Source of the DNA: Sphingomonas koreensis
Lineage (GTDB): Bacteria > Pseudomonadota > Alphaproteobacteria > Sphingomonadales > Sphingomonadaceae
Assembly: GCF_002797435.1 (NCBI RefSeq)
Contig: NZ_PGEN01000001.1
Location: 2,602,501 to 2,666,500 of the forward strand
DNA: 64,000 nt
Reading direction: 5' to 3'
Position 1 is the stretch's first letter. Each line of letters starts with the position of its first letter. The position numbers and the translations under genes were made by a program. This document shows positions 17,397 to 27,263 of this stretch, in pieces. The notes beneath the pieces are model-generated. The model had not been told where the DNA came from and did no database searches. It worked only from the letters and a program-made list of their open reading frames with translations.

Positions 17397-18296
17397 TCAG
17401 CGGTGAACCAAGGTGCCTGCACCTTGCGGGGTGAAGATCTCGAGCAGCATCGAATGCGGCACGCGCCCGTCGAGGATGACCGCGGCGTCCACACCGGCAT
17501 CGACCGCGGCGACGCAGGTCTCGACCTTGGGGATCATCCCGCCGCTGATCGTGCCGTCGGCCTTCAATGCCGCGATCCGGCCGGGATCGAGGTCGGAGAG
17601 CAGCTGCTTGTCCTTGCTCAGCACGCCCGGCACGTCGGTGAGCAGGAAGAAGCGCGATGCGCCCAGCGCGCCCGCGATCGCGCCCGCCATCGTATCGGCG
17701 TTTATGTTGTAGGTGTGGCCGTCGGCGCCGAGCGCAATCGGCGCGATCACCGGGATGAAGCCCTGCGCCGACAGCGTCGTGAGCACGCTGGCGTCGACCG
17801 CGACCGGCTCGCCGACGAAGCCGAGATCGACATGCCGTTCGATCCCCTGCAGCGGATCGGCCTCGCTGCGCGTCACTTTCCGCGCGGTGACGAGGCCGGA
17901 GTCCTTGCCCGAAATGCCGATCGCCTTGCCGCCCGCGGCGCTGATCCAGCTGACGATTTCCTTGTTGATCGACCCGGCGAGGACCATTTCGGCGATCCGT
18001 GCGGTCTCGGCATCGGTGACGCGCAGGCCGCCGACGAACTCCGATTCGACGCCAAGGCGCTTGAGCATCTGCCCGATCTGCGGCCCGCCGCCATGGACGA
18101 CGACCGGGTTGATCCCCACCGCCTTGAGCAGCACGACATCCTCGGCGAAATCGCGTGCCAGCTCGGGATCGCCCATCGCGTGGCCGCCATATTTCACGAC
18201 GAAGGTCTTGCCCGCATAACGCTGCATATAGGGCAGCGCATCGGTCAGCGTCTCCGCCTTGGCGAGCATCTTGGGATCGGGAGCATGATCGGTCAT
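17397..18296 (-). CDS. argB: Acetylglutamate kinase
   Basis: ArgB phosphorylates N-acetylglutamate in arginine synthesis. The 299-residue protein has the phosphate-binding VVKYGGHAM at about 34, [13 protein letters not shown], the substrate loop [23 protein letters not shown] and the [13 protein letters not shown] end motif. An N-terminal helix of about 25 residues before the kinase core is the type found in arginine-sensitive, hexameric enzymes. It is the first gene of the operon running down to the SnoaL-like gene. Confidence 0.96.
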   Translation of the reverse strand: MTDHAPDPKMLAKAETLTDALPYMQRYAGKTFVVKYGGHAMGDPELARDFAEDVVLLKAVGINPVVVHGGGPQIGQMLKRLGVESEFVGGLRVTDAETARIAEMVLAGSINKEIVSWISAAGGKAIGISGKDSGLVTARKVTRSEADPLQGIERHVDLGFVGEPVAVDASVLTTLSAQGFIPVIAPIALGADGHTYNINADTMAGAIAGALGASRFFLLTDVPGVLSKDKQLLSDLDPGRIAALKADGTISGGMIPKVETCVAAVDAGVDAAVILDGRVPHSMLLEIFTPQGAGTLVHR

Positions 18297-18680
18297 GCCG
18301 CGCCCTTAGCGTGAGTTGCCGGGATGCGAAAGCGGCGGAGGGGTCGCGGAAGTTGTGGCTGCTATCGGGTGGATTCGGGAAATCGTCGGCGGGCAGAAAG
18401 CTGCCGCGAAGTTGACGAAGTTGCGGGAAGCGCGATCCATTCTGTCAACTTCGTCGCCTTTGCCCGCGGCGATTCGGGGATCTGATTGAACCCGGCGAAT
18501 CAACGGAATCAAAGAGCGGCCGCCACGCAGCCTGTCGATGCAAGCAAACCAGTTCCAACATTGCAAGCGGGGCGGCTATCGGGGTCGCTAGCGGTCGTCC
18601 TCTCCATCATCCCGGCACTAGGCCGGGATGCATGGCCCAGGCCTAGTATCGCGGCGGCCAGCGTATCAGCCGCCCTGTCC
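18297..18680. other. 384-base intergenic region with inverted repeats
   Basis: No convincing gene is seen; a small open frame at 18306-18566 has no family features. It holds a 10-bp inverted repeat GACGAAGTTG (18414-18423) and CAACTTCGTC (18446-18455), next to a further GAAGTTG copy, and the hairpin at 18608-18630. The argB promoter should be close to 18300-18350. Confidence 0.6.
18608..18630. repeat. Short REP-like hairpin
   Basis: CATCCCGGC and GCCGGGATG form a 9-bp stem around a 5-base loop. The core resembles the arms of the 8263-8369 element, so it is probably a single unit of the same palindromic repeat family. It lies downstream of the queuosine-precursor transporter gene and may help end its transcript. 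Confidence 0.65.
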
Positions 18681-19316
18681 TCAGGCGTCCCGGTCCAGGC
18701 TCCGCCCGATCGCGACGAAGCCTGCGATCAGCGCCGGGATCAGCACGATCGACAGAACGACCTTGGCCAGCATCTGGCCCATCAGCAGGTGGCCGATCGG
18801 GAATTCGCCGTAGAAGGCGACGGTGATGAAGATCAGCGTGTCGACAATCTGGCTGAGCACGCCGGCGATCGCGCCGCGCAGCCACATCATCCTGCCGCCT
18901 TCGCGCTTGAGTGCGCTGAAGATCGTGACGTTGAGCAGCTGCGACGCGCCATAGGCGGTGATCCCGCCCAGCCAGATGCGCCAGGTGCCGCCCATCAGCA
19001 GGTCGAACGCGGCGCGGCGATCGGCCGGCATGTCCGCGGCGGAGGGCAGGGTCAGCACCAGCGCCGTCAGTGCGATCGAGGCGAGCAGGGGGATGAAACC
19101 CAGCAACACCAGCCGGTTGGCGGTGCTGCGCCCGTGCAGCTCGGCGACCGCGCTCGCCACCGCCACCAGCAGCAGGAAGGCGAAGATGCCTGCCTCCACC
19201 GCAAGCGGCCCCAATGCCACCTGCTTGTTGCCCAGGACGCCCGCGATGCAGACCATGCCGCCGTAGAAGATCGAGAGGGTGAAGAGCGAGCGCGAAAGCG
19301 GAGCCGGTGTAGTCAT
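18681..19316 (-). CDS. Queuosine precursor transporter (YhhQ/VUT family)
   Basis: The 211-residue membrane protein probably imports 7-deazaguanine queuosine precursors for tRNA modification. It starts at the ATG at 19316, giving a sensible cytoplasmic N-terminus; the frame is open to 19373. Six hydrophobic segments are visible, with the family motif region GGTWRIWLGGITAYGASQLLN, the conserved SQIVDTLIFI and the F(Y)GEFPIGHLL loop. It is divergent from the nucleoside transporter gene (114-base gap), which suits a purine-like substrate theme. Confidence 0.85.
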   Translation of the reverse strand: MTTPAPLSRSLFTLSIFYGGMVCIAGVLGNKQVALGPLAVEAGIFAFLLLVAVASAVAELHGRSTANRLVLLGFIPLLASIALTALVLTLPSAADMPADRRAAFDLLMGGTWRIWLGGITAYGASQLLNVTIFSALKREGGRMMWLRGAIAGVLSQIVDTLIFITVAFYGEFPIGHLLMGQMLAKVVLSIVLIPALIAGFVAIGRSLDRDA

Positions 19317-19430
19317 GGGCGTTGCTAGCGCGGTTTCAGCGGATACGGAAGCACCTAGCGATGCACGATTCACGCGCTATGCTGCAGCCCCATATGCCGC
19401 GCCGATAGCCGGCGCTGGGGGGCCTTCCAC

Positions 19431-20702
19431 TTGAACAATCTTCCGATCGGTATTCTGGGCATCGTCGCGATTCTCGCGATCGCCTTTGCGCTTTCGTCGA
19501 ACCGCCGCGCCATCCGGCTGCGCGTCGTCGGGGCTGCCTTTGCGCTCCAGGCGGGCATCGCGATCCTCGTCCTTTATGTGCCCGCGGGCCGGGCGGTGAT
19601 CGAGGGGATGTCGCGCGGCGTTTCGGCACTGCTTGGCTACGCCCAGGCGGGGACCGACTTCATCTTCGGCCCGCTCGCCAAGCCCGAAATGGGCGGGCAC
19701 AGCTTCGCCATCGCGGCGTTGCCGGTGATCATCTTCTTCGCCAGCCTCGTCTCGATCCTCTATTATCTGCGGATCATGCCGCTGGTGATCCGGTGGATCG
19801 GCGGGGCGATCGAGAAGGTGACCGGGGTAAGCAAGGTGGAGTCGCTCTGCTCGGCGGCGAACATCTTCGTCGGCCAGAGCGAATCGCCGCTGGTCATCCG
19901 CCCCTATCTGGCGGGCCTCACCCCCGCGCAGATGTTCGCGGTGATGAGCGTCGGCATGGCCGGGGTCGCGGGCACGATCCTGGCGGCGTACGCAGCGATG
20001 GGAATCAACATCCAGTATCTGCTCGCCGCATCCTTCATGGCGGCGCCCGGCGGCTTGCTGATGGCCAAGATCATGATGCCCGACGAGCCGGTGAAGCAGC
20101 CCGAGCTGCCGCTCGACGGCGAGGGCGCGCCCCTCGATCCCGAGGATGCGGCGATCCGCGCGGTCGAAAAGGATCTCGATGAGGAGCGCCCTGCCAACAT
20201 CATCATGGCCGCGGCGATGGGCGCGCAGATCGGCGTCAAGATCGCGGTCGCGGTTGGCGCGATGGTGCTCGCCTTCGTCGCCCTGGTCGCGCTCGCCAAC
20301 GGCCTGCTCGGCGTGGTCGGCGGCTGGTTCGGATATGGTGACCTCACCTTCCAGGGGGTGATCGGCACCGTGTTCGCGCCGGTGATGTTCCTGATCGGCA
20401 TCCCCTGGGCCGAGAGCGGCGCGGCGGGCAGCCTGTTCGGCACCAAGATGGTGCTCAACGAATTCGTCGCCTTCCTCAATCTCGGCTCGACCGCGGGGCT
20501 GAGCCCGCGCAGCGTCGCGATCATCACCTTCGCGCTGTGCGGCTTCGCCAATTTCAGCTCGATCGCGATCCAGATGGCGGCGGCCGGCAGTCTTGCGCCC
20601 AACCAGCGCCCGGTGATCGCCAGGCTCGGCATCAAGGCGCTGATCGCGGGCAGCCTGGCGAACCTGATGAGCGCGGCGCTGGCGGGATTGCTGCTGCCGT
20701 GA
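19431..20702 (+). CDS. Concentrative nucleoside transporter (CNT/NupC family)
   Basis: This 423-residue inner-membrane cation/nucleoside symporter begins at a TTG after a GGGGGG ribosome site. Diagnostic motifs include AANIFVGQSESPLVIRPY, MSVGMAGVAGTILAAYA and LNEFVAFLNL, and the C-terminal CGFANFSSIAIQ. About ten membrane segments are visible, with a charged cytoplasmic loop rich in Asp and Glu near 225-250. It overlaps the next gene by 4 bases (GTGA). Confidence 0.93.
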   Translation: MNNLPIGILGIVAILAIAFALSSNRRAIRLRVVGAAFALQAGIAILVLYVPAGRAVIEGMSRGVSALLGYAQAGTDFIFGPLAKPEMGGHSFAIAALPVIIFFASLVSILYYLRIMPLVIRWIGGAIEKVTGVSKVESLCSAANIFVGQSESPLVIRPYLAGLTPAQMFAVMSVGMAGVAGTILAAYAAMGINIQYLLAASFMAAPGGLLMAKIMMPDEPVKQPELPLDGEGAPLDPEDAAIRAVEKDLDEERPANIIMAAAMGAQIGVKIAVAVGAMVLAFVALVALANGLLGVVGGWFGYGDLTFQGVIGTVFAPVMFLIGIPWAESGAAGSLFGTKMVLNEFVAFLNLGSTAGLSPRSVAIITFALCGFANFSSIAIQMAAAGSLAPNQRPVIARLGIKALIAGSLANLMSAALAGLLLP

Positions 20703-21244
20703 ACGAGCGCCTCGTCGCTCATGTATCGAAGGGCGAGGTATCGTTCTTCGCACTGCTTTGCGTTGGCTGCGTCGCGCTGGGCATCTGGTTCATCTTGGGC
20801 CCCGAAGATCTGGTCACCCGCCGCTATTCCAGTCCTGCGTTCATCTCGGGGGTCGGATGGATTTTGACGGTAATCTGCGGCCTCGGCCTCTTGGCATTTA
20901 TCAGGCAATTGTTCCGAACCGGCCCGGTGATGGAGATCGATGAGCGAGGTATTCTCTGGCGCCGCTGGTCCGACACGACCATTCCGTGGCATGCGATTAC
21001 TCGCGTTGAGGTCAACGCGGTAGGCGAGCAGAAGCTCCTGTCGCTATGGCTGGACGAACCCGAATCCTATCCGGGACGATCGACGCTCGGCACGTTGTCC
21101 CTCATGAACAAAGGTATGGGCTTCGGTGATCTCGCGCTCAGCATGCAAGGTACCGACCAGAGCTTCGACCGGCTGGTCGAGGTGGTCGGTGCCTATCATG
21201 CGTTGAAGGATCAGCGCGTCGGGACCGGCTCCGCGCCCGAATAG
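20699..21244 (+). CDS. STM3941-type membrane protein with a PH-like domain
   Basis: This 181-residue protein starts at a GTG that overlaps the transporter stop. Two hydrophobic helices (about 16-36 and 48-70) are followed by a PH-like beta domain with [15 protein letters not shown] and [11 protein letters not shown]. This two-helix plus PH-like arrangement resembles STM3941-type proteins; the role is unknown. Its 3' end overlaps the convergent 3-hydroxybutyryl-CoA dehydrogenase gene by 34 bases. Confidence 0.7.
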   Translation: MNERLVAHVSKGEVSFFALLCVGCVALGIWFILGPEDLVTRRYSSPAFISGVGWILTVICGLGLLAFIRQLFRTGPVMEIDERGILWRRWSDTTIPWHAITRVEVNAVGEQKLLSLWLDEPESYPGRSTLGTLSLMNKGMGFGDLALSMQGTDQSFDRLVEVVGAYHALKDQRVGTGSAPE

Positions 21245-22080
21245 TCGTAGAAGCCGCGCCCGGTCTTCCGCCCGTACCAGCCGGCCTCGACATATTTGAC
21301 CAGCAGCGGGGCGGGGCGGAACTTGGGATCGCCGGTGCCCTCGAACAGCACGCGGGTGATCTCAAGGCAGGTGTCGAGGCCGATGAAGTCGGCGAGCGTG
21401 AACGGCCCCATCGGGTGGTTGAGGCCGAGCTGGATCGCCGCGTCGATATCGGGGATCGTCGCCACGCCCTCGCCGAGCGCGAAGCACGCTTCGTTGAGCA
21501 ACGGCATCAGCACGCGGTTGACGATGAAGCCTGGCGCGTCGTTGGCGTGGACGATGCGCTTGTTGAGCGTCTTGCCATAGGCTTCGACCGCGGCGACCGT
21601 TGCGTCGCTGGTGGCGAGTCCGCGGATCAGCTCGATCAGGCCCATTACCGGCACGGGGTTGAAGAAATGCACGCCCATGAAGCGCGCGGGATCGGGTGAA
21701 GCCTGCGCCAGCCGCGTGATCGGGATTGACGAGGTGTTGCTGGCGAGGATCGCGGTGTCGGACAGCACCTTGCCGACATTGGCGAAGATGCTGCGCTTGA
21801 TCTCCTCGCGCTCGGTCGCGGCCTCGATGACGAGGTCGCAGGGTGCGAACGCGTCGGTGCCGCCGACGCATTCGATGTTGGCGAGCGCGGCGTCCGCGGC
21901 TTTGGCGGTGATCTTCTCCTTTTCGACCGCCCGCGCGAGCTGCTTGGCGATGCCTGCCTTGCCCTTCTCCGCGCGCGCGACGTCCATATCGGACAGCAGC
22001 ACGCGATAGCCCGCCTGCGCCGAAACCTGGGCGATGCCCGCCCCCATCTGCCCCGCGCCGATCACGCCAACCGTCTTCAT
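21211..22080 (-). CDS. hbd: 3-hydroxybutyryl-CoA dehydrogenase
   Basis: It oxidises or reduces 3-hydroxyacyl-CoA with NAD(P). The 289-residue protein has the Rossmann GxGxxG in [14 protein letters not shown], the ASNTSSIPI loop, the catalytic [11 protein letters not shown]is and the C-terminal dimer motif [18 protein letters not shown]. Length and pattern fit the single-domain enzyme, not the multifunctional FadB. It could serve butyrate or PHB turnover; a PHB depolymerase occurs on the mobile element further right but there is no direct link. Confidence 0.94.
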   Translation of the reverse strand: MKTVGVIGAGQMGAGIAQVSAQAGYRVLLSDMDVARAEKGKAGIAKQLARAVEKEKITAKAADAALANIECVGGTDAFAPCDLVIEAATEREEIKRSIFANVGKVLSDTAILASNTSSIPITRLAQASPDPARFMGVHFFNPVPVMGLIELIRGLATSDATVAAVEAYGKTLNKRIVHANDAPGFIVNRVLMPLLNEACFALGEGVATIPDIDAAIQLGLNHPMGPFTLADFIGLDTCLEITRVLFEGTGDPKFRPAPLLVKYVEAGWYGRKTGRGFYDYSGAEPVPTR

Positions 22081-22151
22081 GCATGTCCTCCGGAATCTGA
22101 TATGGAGGCGTCCTACCGACTCGTTCGCGAAACGGCTAGAAGGGGGAATAG

Positions 22152-23198
22152 ATGCTGACGATCGCGTTGCTCGCTCTGGCGCAGGCCTCGGCGCCGCAAT
22201 CCGCGCAGAAGCAGGGGCCGATCAAGAGCTTCGGCGCATGGGTGGTGGCATGCGACAATGCCAGGCGGTGCGAGATGACCTCGATCTGGCCCGACGACAA
22301 CCAGCCCGGCGACGGCTCGCCCTATGACCAGATCTCGGTCTCGATCGAACGCGCGGCCGGGCCGGCGGGCGGCTGGTCGGTCGAGATCCAGCTGCCGGGA
22401 GAATCGGGCAGCGACCGGGTGCAGCTGAGCACCGATCGCGGCTTCTTCCTCTGGGGCGTCCCCAGAAGCGACCGGCTCGCCTTCACCGGCGCGCAGGCCG
22501 CGCAGATCGTTGCGGCAATGGTCGATGGTACCGACCTGCGGGTGGGTTCAGAGGTCGATGTCACCGGCATGGCCTCGCTCAAGGGATCGTCGGCGGCGCT
22601 GCGCTTCATCGATGCTGAACAGGGGCGCGCCGGGACCGTGACCGCTGTGGTGGCGAAGGGCGTGAAGCCCGCCAGCGCCGTCCCGGCAGCGCCCGCTTTG
22701 CCCAAAGTGGGATTCGTCCGTCCGGCAGGCGTGGCCGCCCCCTTCACACCGGCGATGCGCAAGGCGCTCGACAAGTCGAGCGAATGCGGCGCCGTCTATG
22801 AAGGCGGTACCGGCGAGCTCCCCGAAGTCGAACGGGTGGCGCTCGGCGGCGGCAAGACGCTGCTACTGCTCCCCTGTGGCAGCGGGGCGTATAATTTCTC
22901 GACCGAGCCTTACATCCTCGCGCCCGGTGCGCAGCCGGTGCTCGCCAAGTTCGATTCGCCGCCGGGTTTCACCGAGGCGGACGATGGCCGTCCGTCGCTG
23001 GTCAATGCCAGCTTCGATGCGAAGACCGGACGGCTCGAAAGCTATTCCAAGGGCCGTGGCCTGGGCGATTGCGGGAGCATGGAGGGCTATGTCTGGGACG
23101 GGTCGATGTTTCGGCTGGTCGAGGCACGATCGATGCCGGAATGCCGCGGATCGGTGAACTGGCTCACCACCTGGCGCGCCGAGCCGGTCGCGAAATAG
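22152..23198 (+). CDS. DUF1176 family secreted protein
   Basis: This 348-residue protein has a short signal peptide (about 1-12, [13 protein letters not shown]) and the DUF1176 pattern: [18 protein letters not shown] near the N-terminus and [11 protein letters not shown] in the C-terminal part, ending with [16 protein letters not shown]. Paired Cys suggest disulfide bonds. The function is unknown; the protein should sit in the periplasm. It is divergent from hbd (71-base gap) and convergent with the next gene. Confidence 0.85.
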   Translation: MLTIALLALAQASAPQSAQKQGPIKSFGAWVVACDNARRCEMTSIWPDDNQPGDGSPYDQISVSIERAAGPAGGWSVEIQLPGESGSDRVQLSTDRGFFLWGVPRSDRLAFTGAQAAQIVAAMVDGTDLRVGSEVDVTGMASLKGSSAALRFIDAEQGRAGTVTAVVAKGVKPASAVPAAPALPKVGFVRPAGVAAPFTPAMRKALDKSSECGAVYEGGTGELPEVERVALGGGKTLLLLPCGSGAYNFSTEPYILAPGAQPVLAKFDSPPGFTEADDGRPSLVNASFDAKTGRLESYSKGRGLGDCGSMEGYVWDGSMFRLVEARSMPECRGSVNWLTTWRAEPVAK

Positions 23199-23201
23199 GG
23201 T

Positions 23202-24041
23202 TCAGCTGCCCGGCAGCGCAATCTCGAACAGCTTGGGCCAGCGCTTGCCGGTGACGTAGAGCTTTCCGGTCCTGTCGTCCCAGGCGATGCCGTTGAGCAC
23301 CGCCTCGCTGTCGCGAACCTCGACCGAAGCGATCACCGGGCGCATATCGATGACGCCCTTGATCGCCCCGGTTTCGGGATGGATCCGCGCGATCAGGCCG
23401 CTGTGCCAGATGTTCGCCAGAATCTCGCCGCGGACATATTCCAGCTCGTTGATCTGCCTTACCGGCTTGCCGCGCCAGGTGACGGTTACCCGCCGCTGTT
23501 CGGCAAAGGTCTTCGGGTCTAGGAAGCGCAGCTCACTGCTCCCGTCGGACAGGATCAGGCTGCTGCCGTCCTGGGTCAGTCCCCAGCCCTCACCAGGATA
23601 GGCGAACTCGCCCAGTTTGCGGAAACTGTCGCGATCCCAGCGGAAGGCCTTGCCGTGCTTCCAGGTGAGGCTGACGATCGTCTTGCCCCAGCCGGTGCTG
23701 CCTTCACCGAAATATTCGGGCGGCAGCTTCGCTTCGCGCTTCACCTTGCCGGTGGCGAGATCGACTTCCCGGATTGCCGATTCGCCATGCTGGCCGGTGC
23801 TCTCGAACAGCCGTCCGTCGCTGAAGAACAGGCCCTGAGTGAAGGCCCCGGTGTCGTGCGGATAGGATGCAATCACCCGCGCGGCCTCGACCGGGGGGGC
23901 GGGCGGGGCCGGCGCTCCGACTGCCTGTTGCCGCGCGGAGAGAGAGGGCGCCGGCGCAGAAACAAGCGGGGCCGCCCCGGCCAATATGGCCAGGGCGACC
24001 CCCATTGTCGCTCCGCGCCCGGCCGTGATCAGCCGGAGCAT
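23202..24041 (-). CDS. Glutaminyl-peptide cyclotransferase (bacterial/plant beta-propeller type)
   Basis: The family converts N-terminal glutamine to pyroglutamate and has a five-bladed beta-propeller. The 279-residue protein has an N-terminal hydrophobic export segment (about 10-32), then SYPHDTGAFTQGLFF, the GESAIREVDL blade, GWGLTQDGSSLILSDGSS and NGIAWDDRTGKLYVTGKRWPKLFEI, all conserved in the family. It is probably periplasmic. It lies 7 bases after the cold-shock gene and could be co-transcribed with it. Confidence 0.88.
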   Translation of the reverse strand: MLRLITAGRGATMGVALAILAGAAPLVSAPAPSLSARQQAVGAPAPPAPPVEAARVIASYPHDTGAFTQGLFFSDGRLFESTGQHGESAIREVDLATGKVKREAKLPPEYFGEGSTGWGKTIVSLTWKHGKAFRWDRDSFRKLGEFAYPGEGWGLTQDGSSLILSDGSSELRFLDPKTFAEQRRVTVTWRGKPVRQINELEYVRGEILANIWHSGLIARIHPETGAIKGVIDMRPVIASVEVRDSEAVLNGIAWDDRTGKLYVTGKRWPKLFEIALPGS

Positions 24042-24048
24042 GGCGTGA

Positions 24049-24843
24049 TTACTGCGACGGCGTCAGGTTCACCGCGGCGTACTTGCCACGGCGATCGACT
24101 TCCAGCTCGAACTCGAGCCGGTCGCCCTCGTTGAGCGTCGGCATGCCTGCACGCTCTACAGCGCTGATGTGCACGAACGCATCGGGCTGGCCGTCGTCGC
24201 GCTGAATGAAGCCGAAGCCCTTCATCGCGTTGAAGAACTTGACCGTACCCGTCGCCTTCTCACCCGTCAGCTGACGCTGCGGGCCGCCGGCGGCGCCAGC
24301 ACGCGGACCATCACGGTCGCGCGGCGGGCCGCGATCCTCGACCGGGAGCGGCTCGCCCTCGATCTTGAGCTCGGTGGCGCTGATGCGGCCGCCACGGTCG
24401 ACCAGCGTGAAGCCCAGCGGCTGGCCCTCGGCCAGACCGGTCAGGCCAGCCTGCTCGACCGCGCTGATGTGCACGAACACATCCTCGCCGCCATCGTCGC
24501 GGACGACGAAGCCGAAGCCCTTCTGGCTGTTGAAGAATTTGACAACGCCAGTGCCTTCGCCAACGACCTGCGGAGGCATGCCGCCACCGCCGCGGCCGCC
24601 GCCGAAGCCGCCGCCACCACCGCCGCCGAAGCCGCCACCGCCGCCGCGGTATCCACCACCGCCGCCGCCGCCGAAGCCGCCACCACCGCCGCCGAAGCCG
24701 CCGCGGTCACCGAAACCGCCGCCGCCGAAGCCGCCGCGATCGCCGTAGCTGCTGCCACCACCGAAATCGTCGCCGCCGAAACCGTCGCGCTTGTCTCTGC
24801 CGCGCCCGCCGCGATCCCCGCGGCGCCCTCGATCAAAACTCAT
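24049..24843 (-). CDS. Double cold-shock-domain protein with Gly-rich N-terminus
   Basis: The 264-residue RNA-binding protein starts at the ATG at 24843; an upstream in-frame ATG at 24876 seems less likely. Residues 1-95 are a low-complexity Arg/Gly/Phe/Asp region. Two cold-shock domains follow at about 98-163 (VKFFNSQKGFGFVVRDDGGE, VFVHISAV) and 198-262 (VKFFNAMKGFGFIQRDDGQ). Both keep the RNP1 and RNP2 motifs. Most CspA proteins are about 70 residues with one domain; two domains occur in alphaproteobacteria, but the long Gly-rich lead is unusual. It probably acts as an RNA chaperone. Confidence 0.88.
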   Translation of the reverse strand: MSFDRGRRGDRGGRGRDKRDGFGGDDFGGGSSYGDRGGFGGGGFGDRGGFGGGGGGFGGGGGGGYRGGGGGFGGGGGGGFGGGRGGGGMPPQVVGEGTGVVKFFNSQKGFGFVVRDDGGEDVFVHISAVEQAGLTGLAEGQPLGFTLVDRGGRISATELKIEGEPLPVEDRGPPRDRDGPRAGAAGGPQRQLTGEKATGTVKFFNAMKGFGFIQRDDGQPDAFVHISAVERAGMPTLNEGDRLEFELEVDRRGKYAAVNLTPSQ

Positions 24844-25039
24844 TGCCCTGTTCGTCTTCCCGGTCGCCCAACTCAATTGCGAAAGTCATACGCCGGACGA
24901 AGACGCAGACATCCCGGCGCTCCGAAGACACGCCCATGGAATCGGGTCATAGCCGGTTACGGGACAGGACGCGAACAAATTCGTCGCGATTTCGGCACTG
25001 TTCCAACAGATACTTGCGCATGCGTCGCAGGGGCGGCAG

Positions 25040-25846
25040 ATGAGAGTACCTATGGACATCGCAGCATTGATCGCCGACCCGGCCGCCTGGGCCGCCCTCA
25101 TCACCCTGATCGTGATGGAGGTGGTTCTCGGCATCGACAACCTCATCTTCATCTCGATCCTGACCAACAAGCTGCCCGAGCACCAGCAGCAGAAGGCGCG
25201 CCGAATCGGCATCGGCCTGGCGTTGGTGATGCGAATCCTGCTGCTGTCGATGATCTGGGTCATCGTGTCGCTGACCACGCCAGTGTTCGACCTGGGCATT
25301 CAGGGGGCGACGGGCGCACATGGCGCACCGAGCTTCGAGACGGCATTCTCGTGGCGCGACCTCATCCTGATCGCCGGCGGCCTGTTCCTGCTGTGGAAGG
25401 CGACCAAGGAGATCCACCACACGCTCGATCCGGTGCCGAGCGACGACGAGATCCTGGACAAGAAACAGGTGGTGGGGCTGAATTTCGGTTCGGCGATCTT
25501 CCAGATCATCCTGCTCGACATGGTCTTCTCGGTCGATTCGATCCTGACCGCGGTCGGCATGACCGACGAGATCGCGATCATGGTCACTGCGGTTCTGGTC
25601 ACCGTCGCCGTGATGCTGGTCGCCGCCGACCCTCTGGCGAACTTCATCAAGCACAACCCGACCGTCGTCATGCTCGCGCTCGGCTTCCTGCTGATGATCG
25701 GCGCGGTGCTGATCGCCGACGGCTTCGGCGTGCACGTGCCCAAGGGCTATATCTATGCGGCCATGGCCTTCTCCGCGATGGTCGAATCGCTCAACATGAT
25801 CGCGCGGCGATCCAAGCTGAAGCGCGAGGGCCGGCCCCCTGCATAA
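25040..25846 (+). CDS. TerC family integral membrane protein
   Basis: The 268-residue protein has seven or so membrane helices and the family motifs [17 protein letters not shown] and [16 protein letters not shown], with acidic residues in helices that fit a metal or ion exporter. TerC relatives are linked to tellurite resistance and manganese export during secretion. The start is at 25040, with a GGCGG ribosome-like site; an ATG four codons on is possible. The cold-shock gene is divergent from it. Confidence 0.88.
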   Translation: MRVPMDIAALIADPAAWAALITLIVMEVVLGIDNLIFISILTNKLPEHQQQKARRIGIGLALVMRILLLSMIWVIVSLTTPVFDLGIQGATGAHGAPSFETAFSWRDLILIAGGLFLLWKATKEIHHTLDPVPSDDEILDKKQVVGLNFGSAIFQIILLDMVFSVDSILTAVGMTDEIAIMVTAVLVTVAVMLVAADPLANFIKHNPTVVMLALGFLLMIGAVLIADGFGVHVPKGYIYAAMAFSAMVESLNMIARRSKLKREGRPPA

Positions 25847-25888
25847 GCTTTGCATTGAGCGTTCAGGTGTAAACGGCTAGGCGGACGC

Positions 25889-26509
25889 ATGGCCGTTTTC
25901 CTGCACGAAGAAGATATTCCCGAAGGGGTGTTCGCTCCCGGCGCCGACATCGCCGTCGATACCGAGACGATGGGACTGATCACCCCGCGCGATCGCCTGT
26001 GCGTCGTCCAGATTTCCGATGGCGGCGCGGACGAGCATCTTGTCCGTTTCGGACCGGGTAGCGACTATGCCGCGCCCAATTTGCGCGCGCTGCTCGCCGA
26101 TCCGGCGCGGGTGAAGCTGTTCCATTTCGCGCGCTTCGATCTTGCGGCGATTCGTCACTATCTCGGCGTCACGGCGACGCCGGTCTATTGCACCAAGATC
26201 GCCTCGCGGCTGGTGCGTACCTATACCGACCGGCACGGGCTCAAGGATCTGGTGCGCGAGCTGCTCGGCCAGGAAATCTCCAAGCAGCAGCAGTCGTCGG
26301 ACTGGGGCGGCCCGGTGCTGAGCGACGCGCAGAAGGACTATGCCGCGTCCGACGTGCGCTATCTCCACGCGATGCGCGAGGAGCTCGACCGCCGCCTTGC
26401 GCGCGAGGGGCGGACCGCGCTGGCGCAGGCCTGCTTCGATTTTCTGCCCCATCGCGCCGAGCTCGATCTCGCGGGTTGGCCCGAGATCGACATCTTTGCG
26501 CATATCTGA
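25889..26509 (+). CDS. rnd: Ribonuclease D-type 3'-5' exonuclease
   Basis: This 206-residue DEDDy exonuclease has Exo I VDTETMGL, Exo II FHFARFDLAAI and Exo III YAASDVRYLHA, with the tyrosine form of motif III. It lacks the C-terminal HRDC domains of full-length RNase D (about 375 aa), which is the common short form in alphaproteobacteria. It trims the 3' ends of stable RNA precursors. It lies 42 bases after the TerC gene. Confidence 0.9.
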   Translation: MAVFLHEEDIPEGVFAPGADIAVDTETMGLITPRDRLCVVQISDGGADEHLVRFGPGSDYAAPNLRALLADPARVKLFHFARFDLAAIRHYLGVTATPVYCTKIASRLVRTYTDRHGLKDLVRELLGQEISKQQQSSDWGGPVLSDAQKDYAASDVRYLHAMREELDRRLAREGRTALAQACFDFLPHRAELDLAGWPEIDIFAHI

Positions 26510-26518
26510 TGTGATGCT

Positions 26519-26593
26519 GCACCAGCCCGCTCCCCCGCCCGGCCATCCAGCGGCAGCATCCTATGGGTGGCCGGGCGGGGGAGCGGCCTGGCG
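26519..26593. repeat. Large imperfect inverted repeat, second copy of the 12893 element
   Basis: Arms of about 30 bases (26519-26549 and 26564-26593) pair with three mismatches around a 14-base loop. The arms match those at 12893-12970. Here the element sits between two genes on the same strand (rnd and lptC), so it is not tied to convergent gene ends. Transcription end after rnd is possible. Confidence 0.75.
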
Positions 26594-26619
26594 CCGCTCT
26601 TCTTGCACCGAGAACTCGC

Positions 26620-27261
26620 ATGTCTGAGATCGCCCTCCAGGAACGCTCGCGCCGCAAGCACTGGGCGCGTCCGGGGGGAAGCCATGACTATCTCGTCCGC
26701 ACGCTGCTGCTGATCCTGCCTGCCGGGATCGGCGTGCTCGGCGCATTTCTGGTGATGGCGCCGCTGTTCATGGGCGGGGACGTCTCGTTCGTGCTCGACA
26801 AGAACAAGGTCGACATCGCCAATGAACGGCTGCGCATCCAGTCGGCGCGCTATCGCGGCGCAGACGCCAAGGGGCAGGCCTTCGTACTGACGGCGGGCTC
26901 GGCGGTGCAGAAGAGCTCGGCCGAGCCGGTGGTGCAGCTCAGCAATCTTGCCGCGGCGATCCGCCTGGCCGATGGTCCGGCAGAGGTGCGGGCCGAGCGT
27001 GGCCGCTACGACATGGATAGCGAACAGGTCGCGGTCGATGGCCCGATCGCGTTTCGCAGCGCGGACGGATACCAGCTCGACACGCGCGATTCGACGATCG
27101 ATCTCAAGACGCGGCGCCTGACCGGCACGGGACGGATCGACGGCAAGACCCCGCTCGGCGCATTCAGCGGCGACAGCATGACCGCCGATCTCGACAAGCG
27201 AACCGTGCGGATCGATGGCAATGCCCGCTTGCGGATCGATCCCAAGCGCGCAAATAGGTGA
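26620..27261 (+). CDS. lptC: LPS export ABC transporter periplasmic protein LptC
   Basis: LptC links the inner-membrane LptBFG exporter to LptA in LPS transport. The 213-residue protein begins at the ATG at 26620. A single membrane anchor at about 25-50 (LVRTLLLILPAGIGVLGAF) is followed by a beta-jellyroll region with VDIANERLRIQSARYRGADAKG and DMDSEQVAVDG. The anchored OstA-like shape and place before lptA identify it. It overlaps the lptA start codon region. Confidence 0.88.
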   Translation: MSEIALQERSRRKHWARPGGSHDYLVRTLLLILPAGIGVLGAFLVMAPLFMGGDVSFVLDKNKVDIANERLRIQSARYRGADAKGQAFVLTAGSAVQKSSAEPVVQLSNLAAAIRLADGPAEVRAERGRYDMDSEQVAVDGPIAFRSADGYQLDTRDSTIDLKTRRLTGTGRIDGKTPLGAFSGDSMTADLDKRTVRIDGNARLRIDPKRANR

Positions 27262-27263
27262 AC

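Noticed and set aside
18306..18566. A small minus-strand open frame upstream of argB
   Set aside because: It covers the inverted repeats and has no ribosome site, domain or coding-like composition.
24590..24740. A repeat array suggested by the GCC/CCG-rich stretch
   Set aside because: It is the coding sequence of the Gly-rich region of the cold-shock protein with irregular codons; no fixed repeat unit was found.
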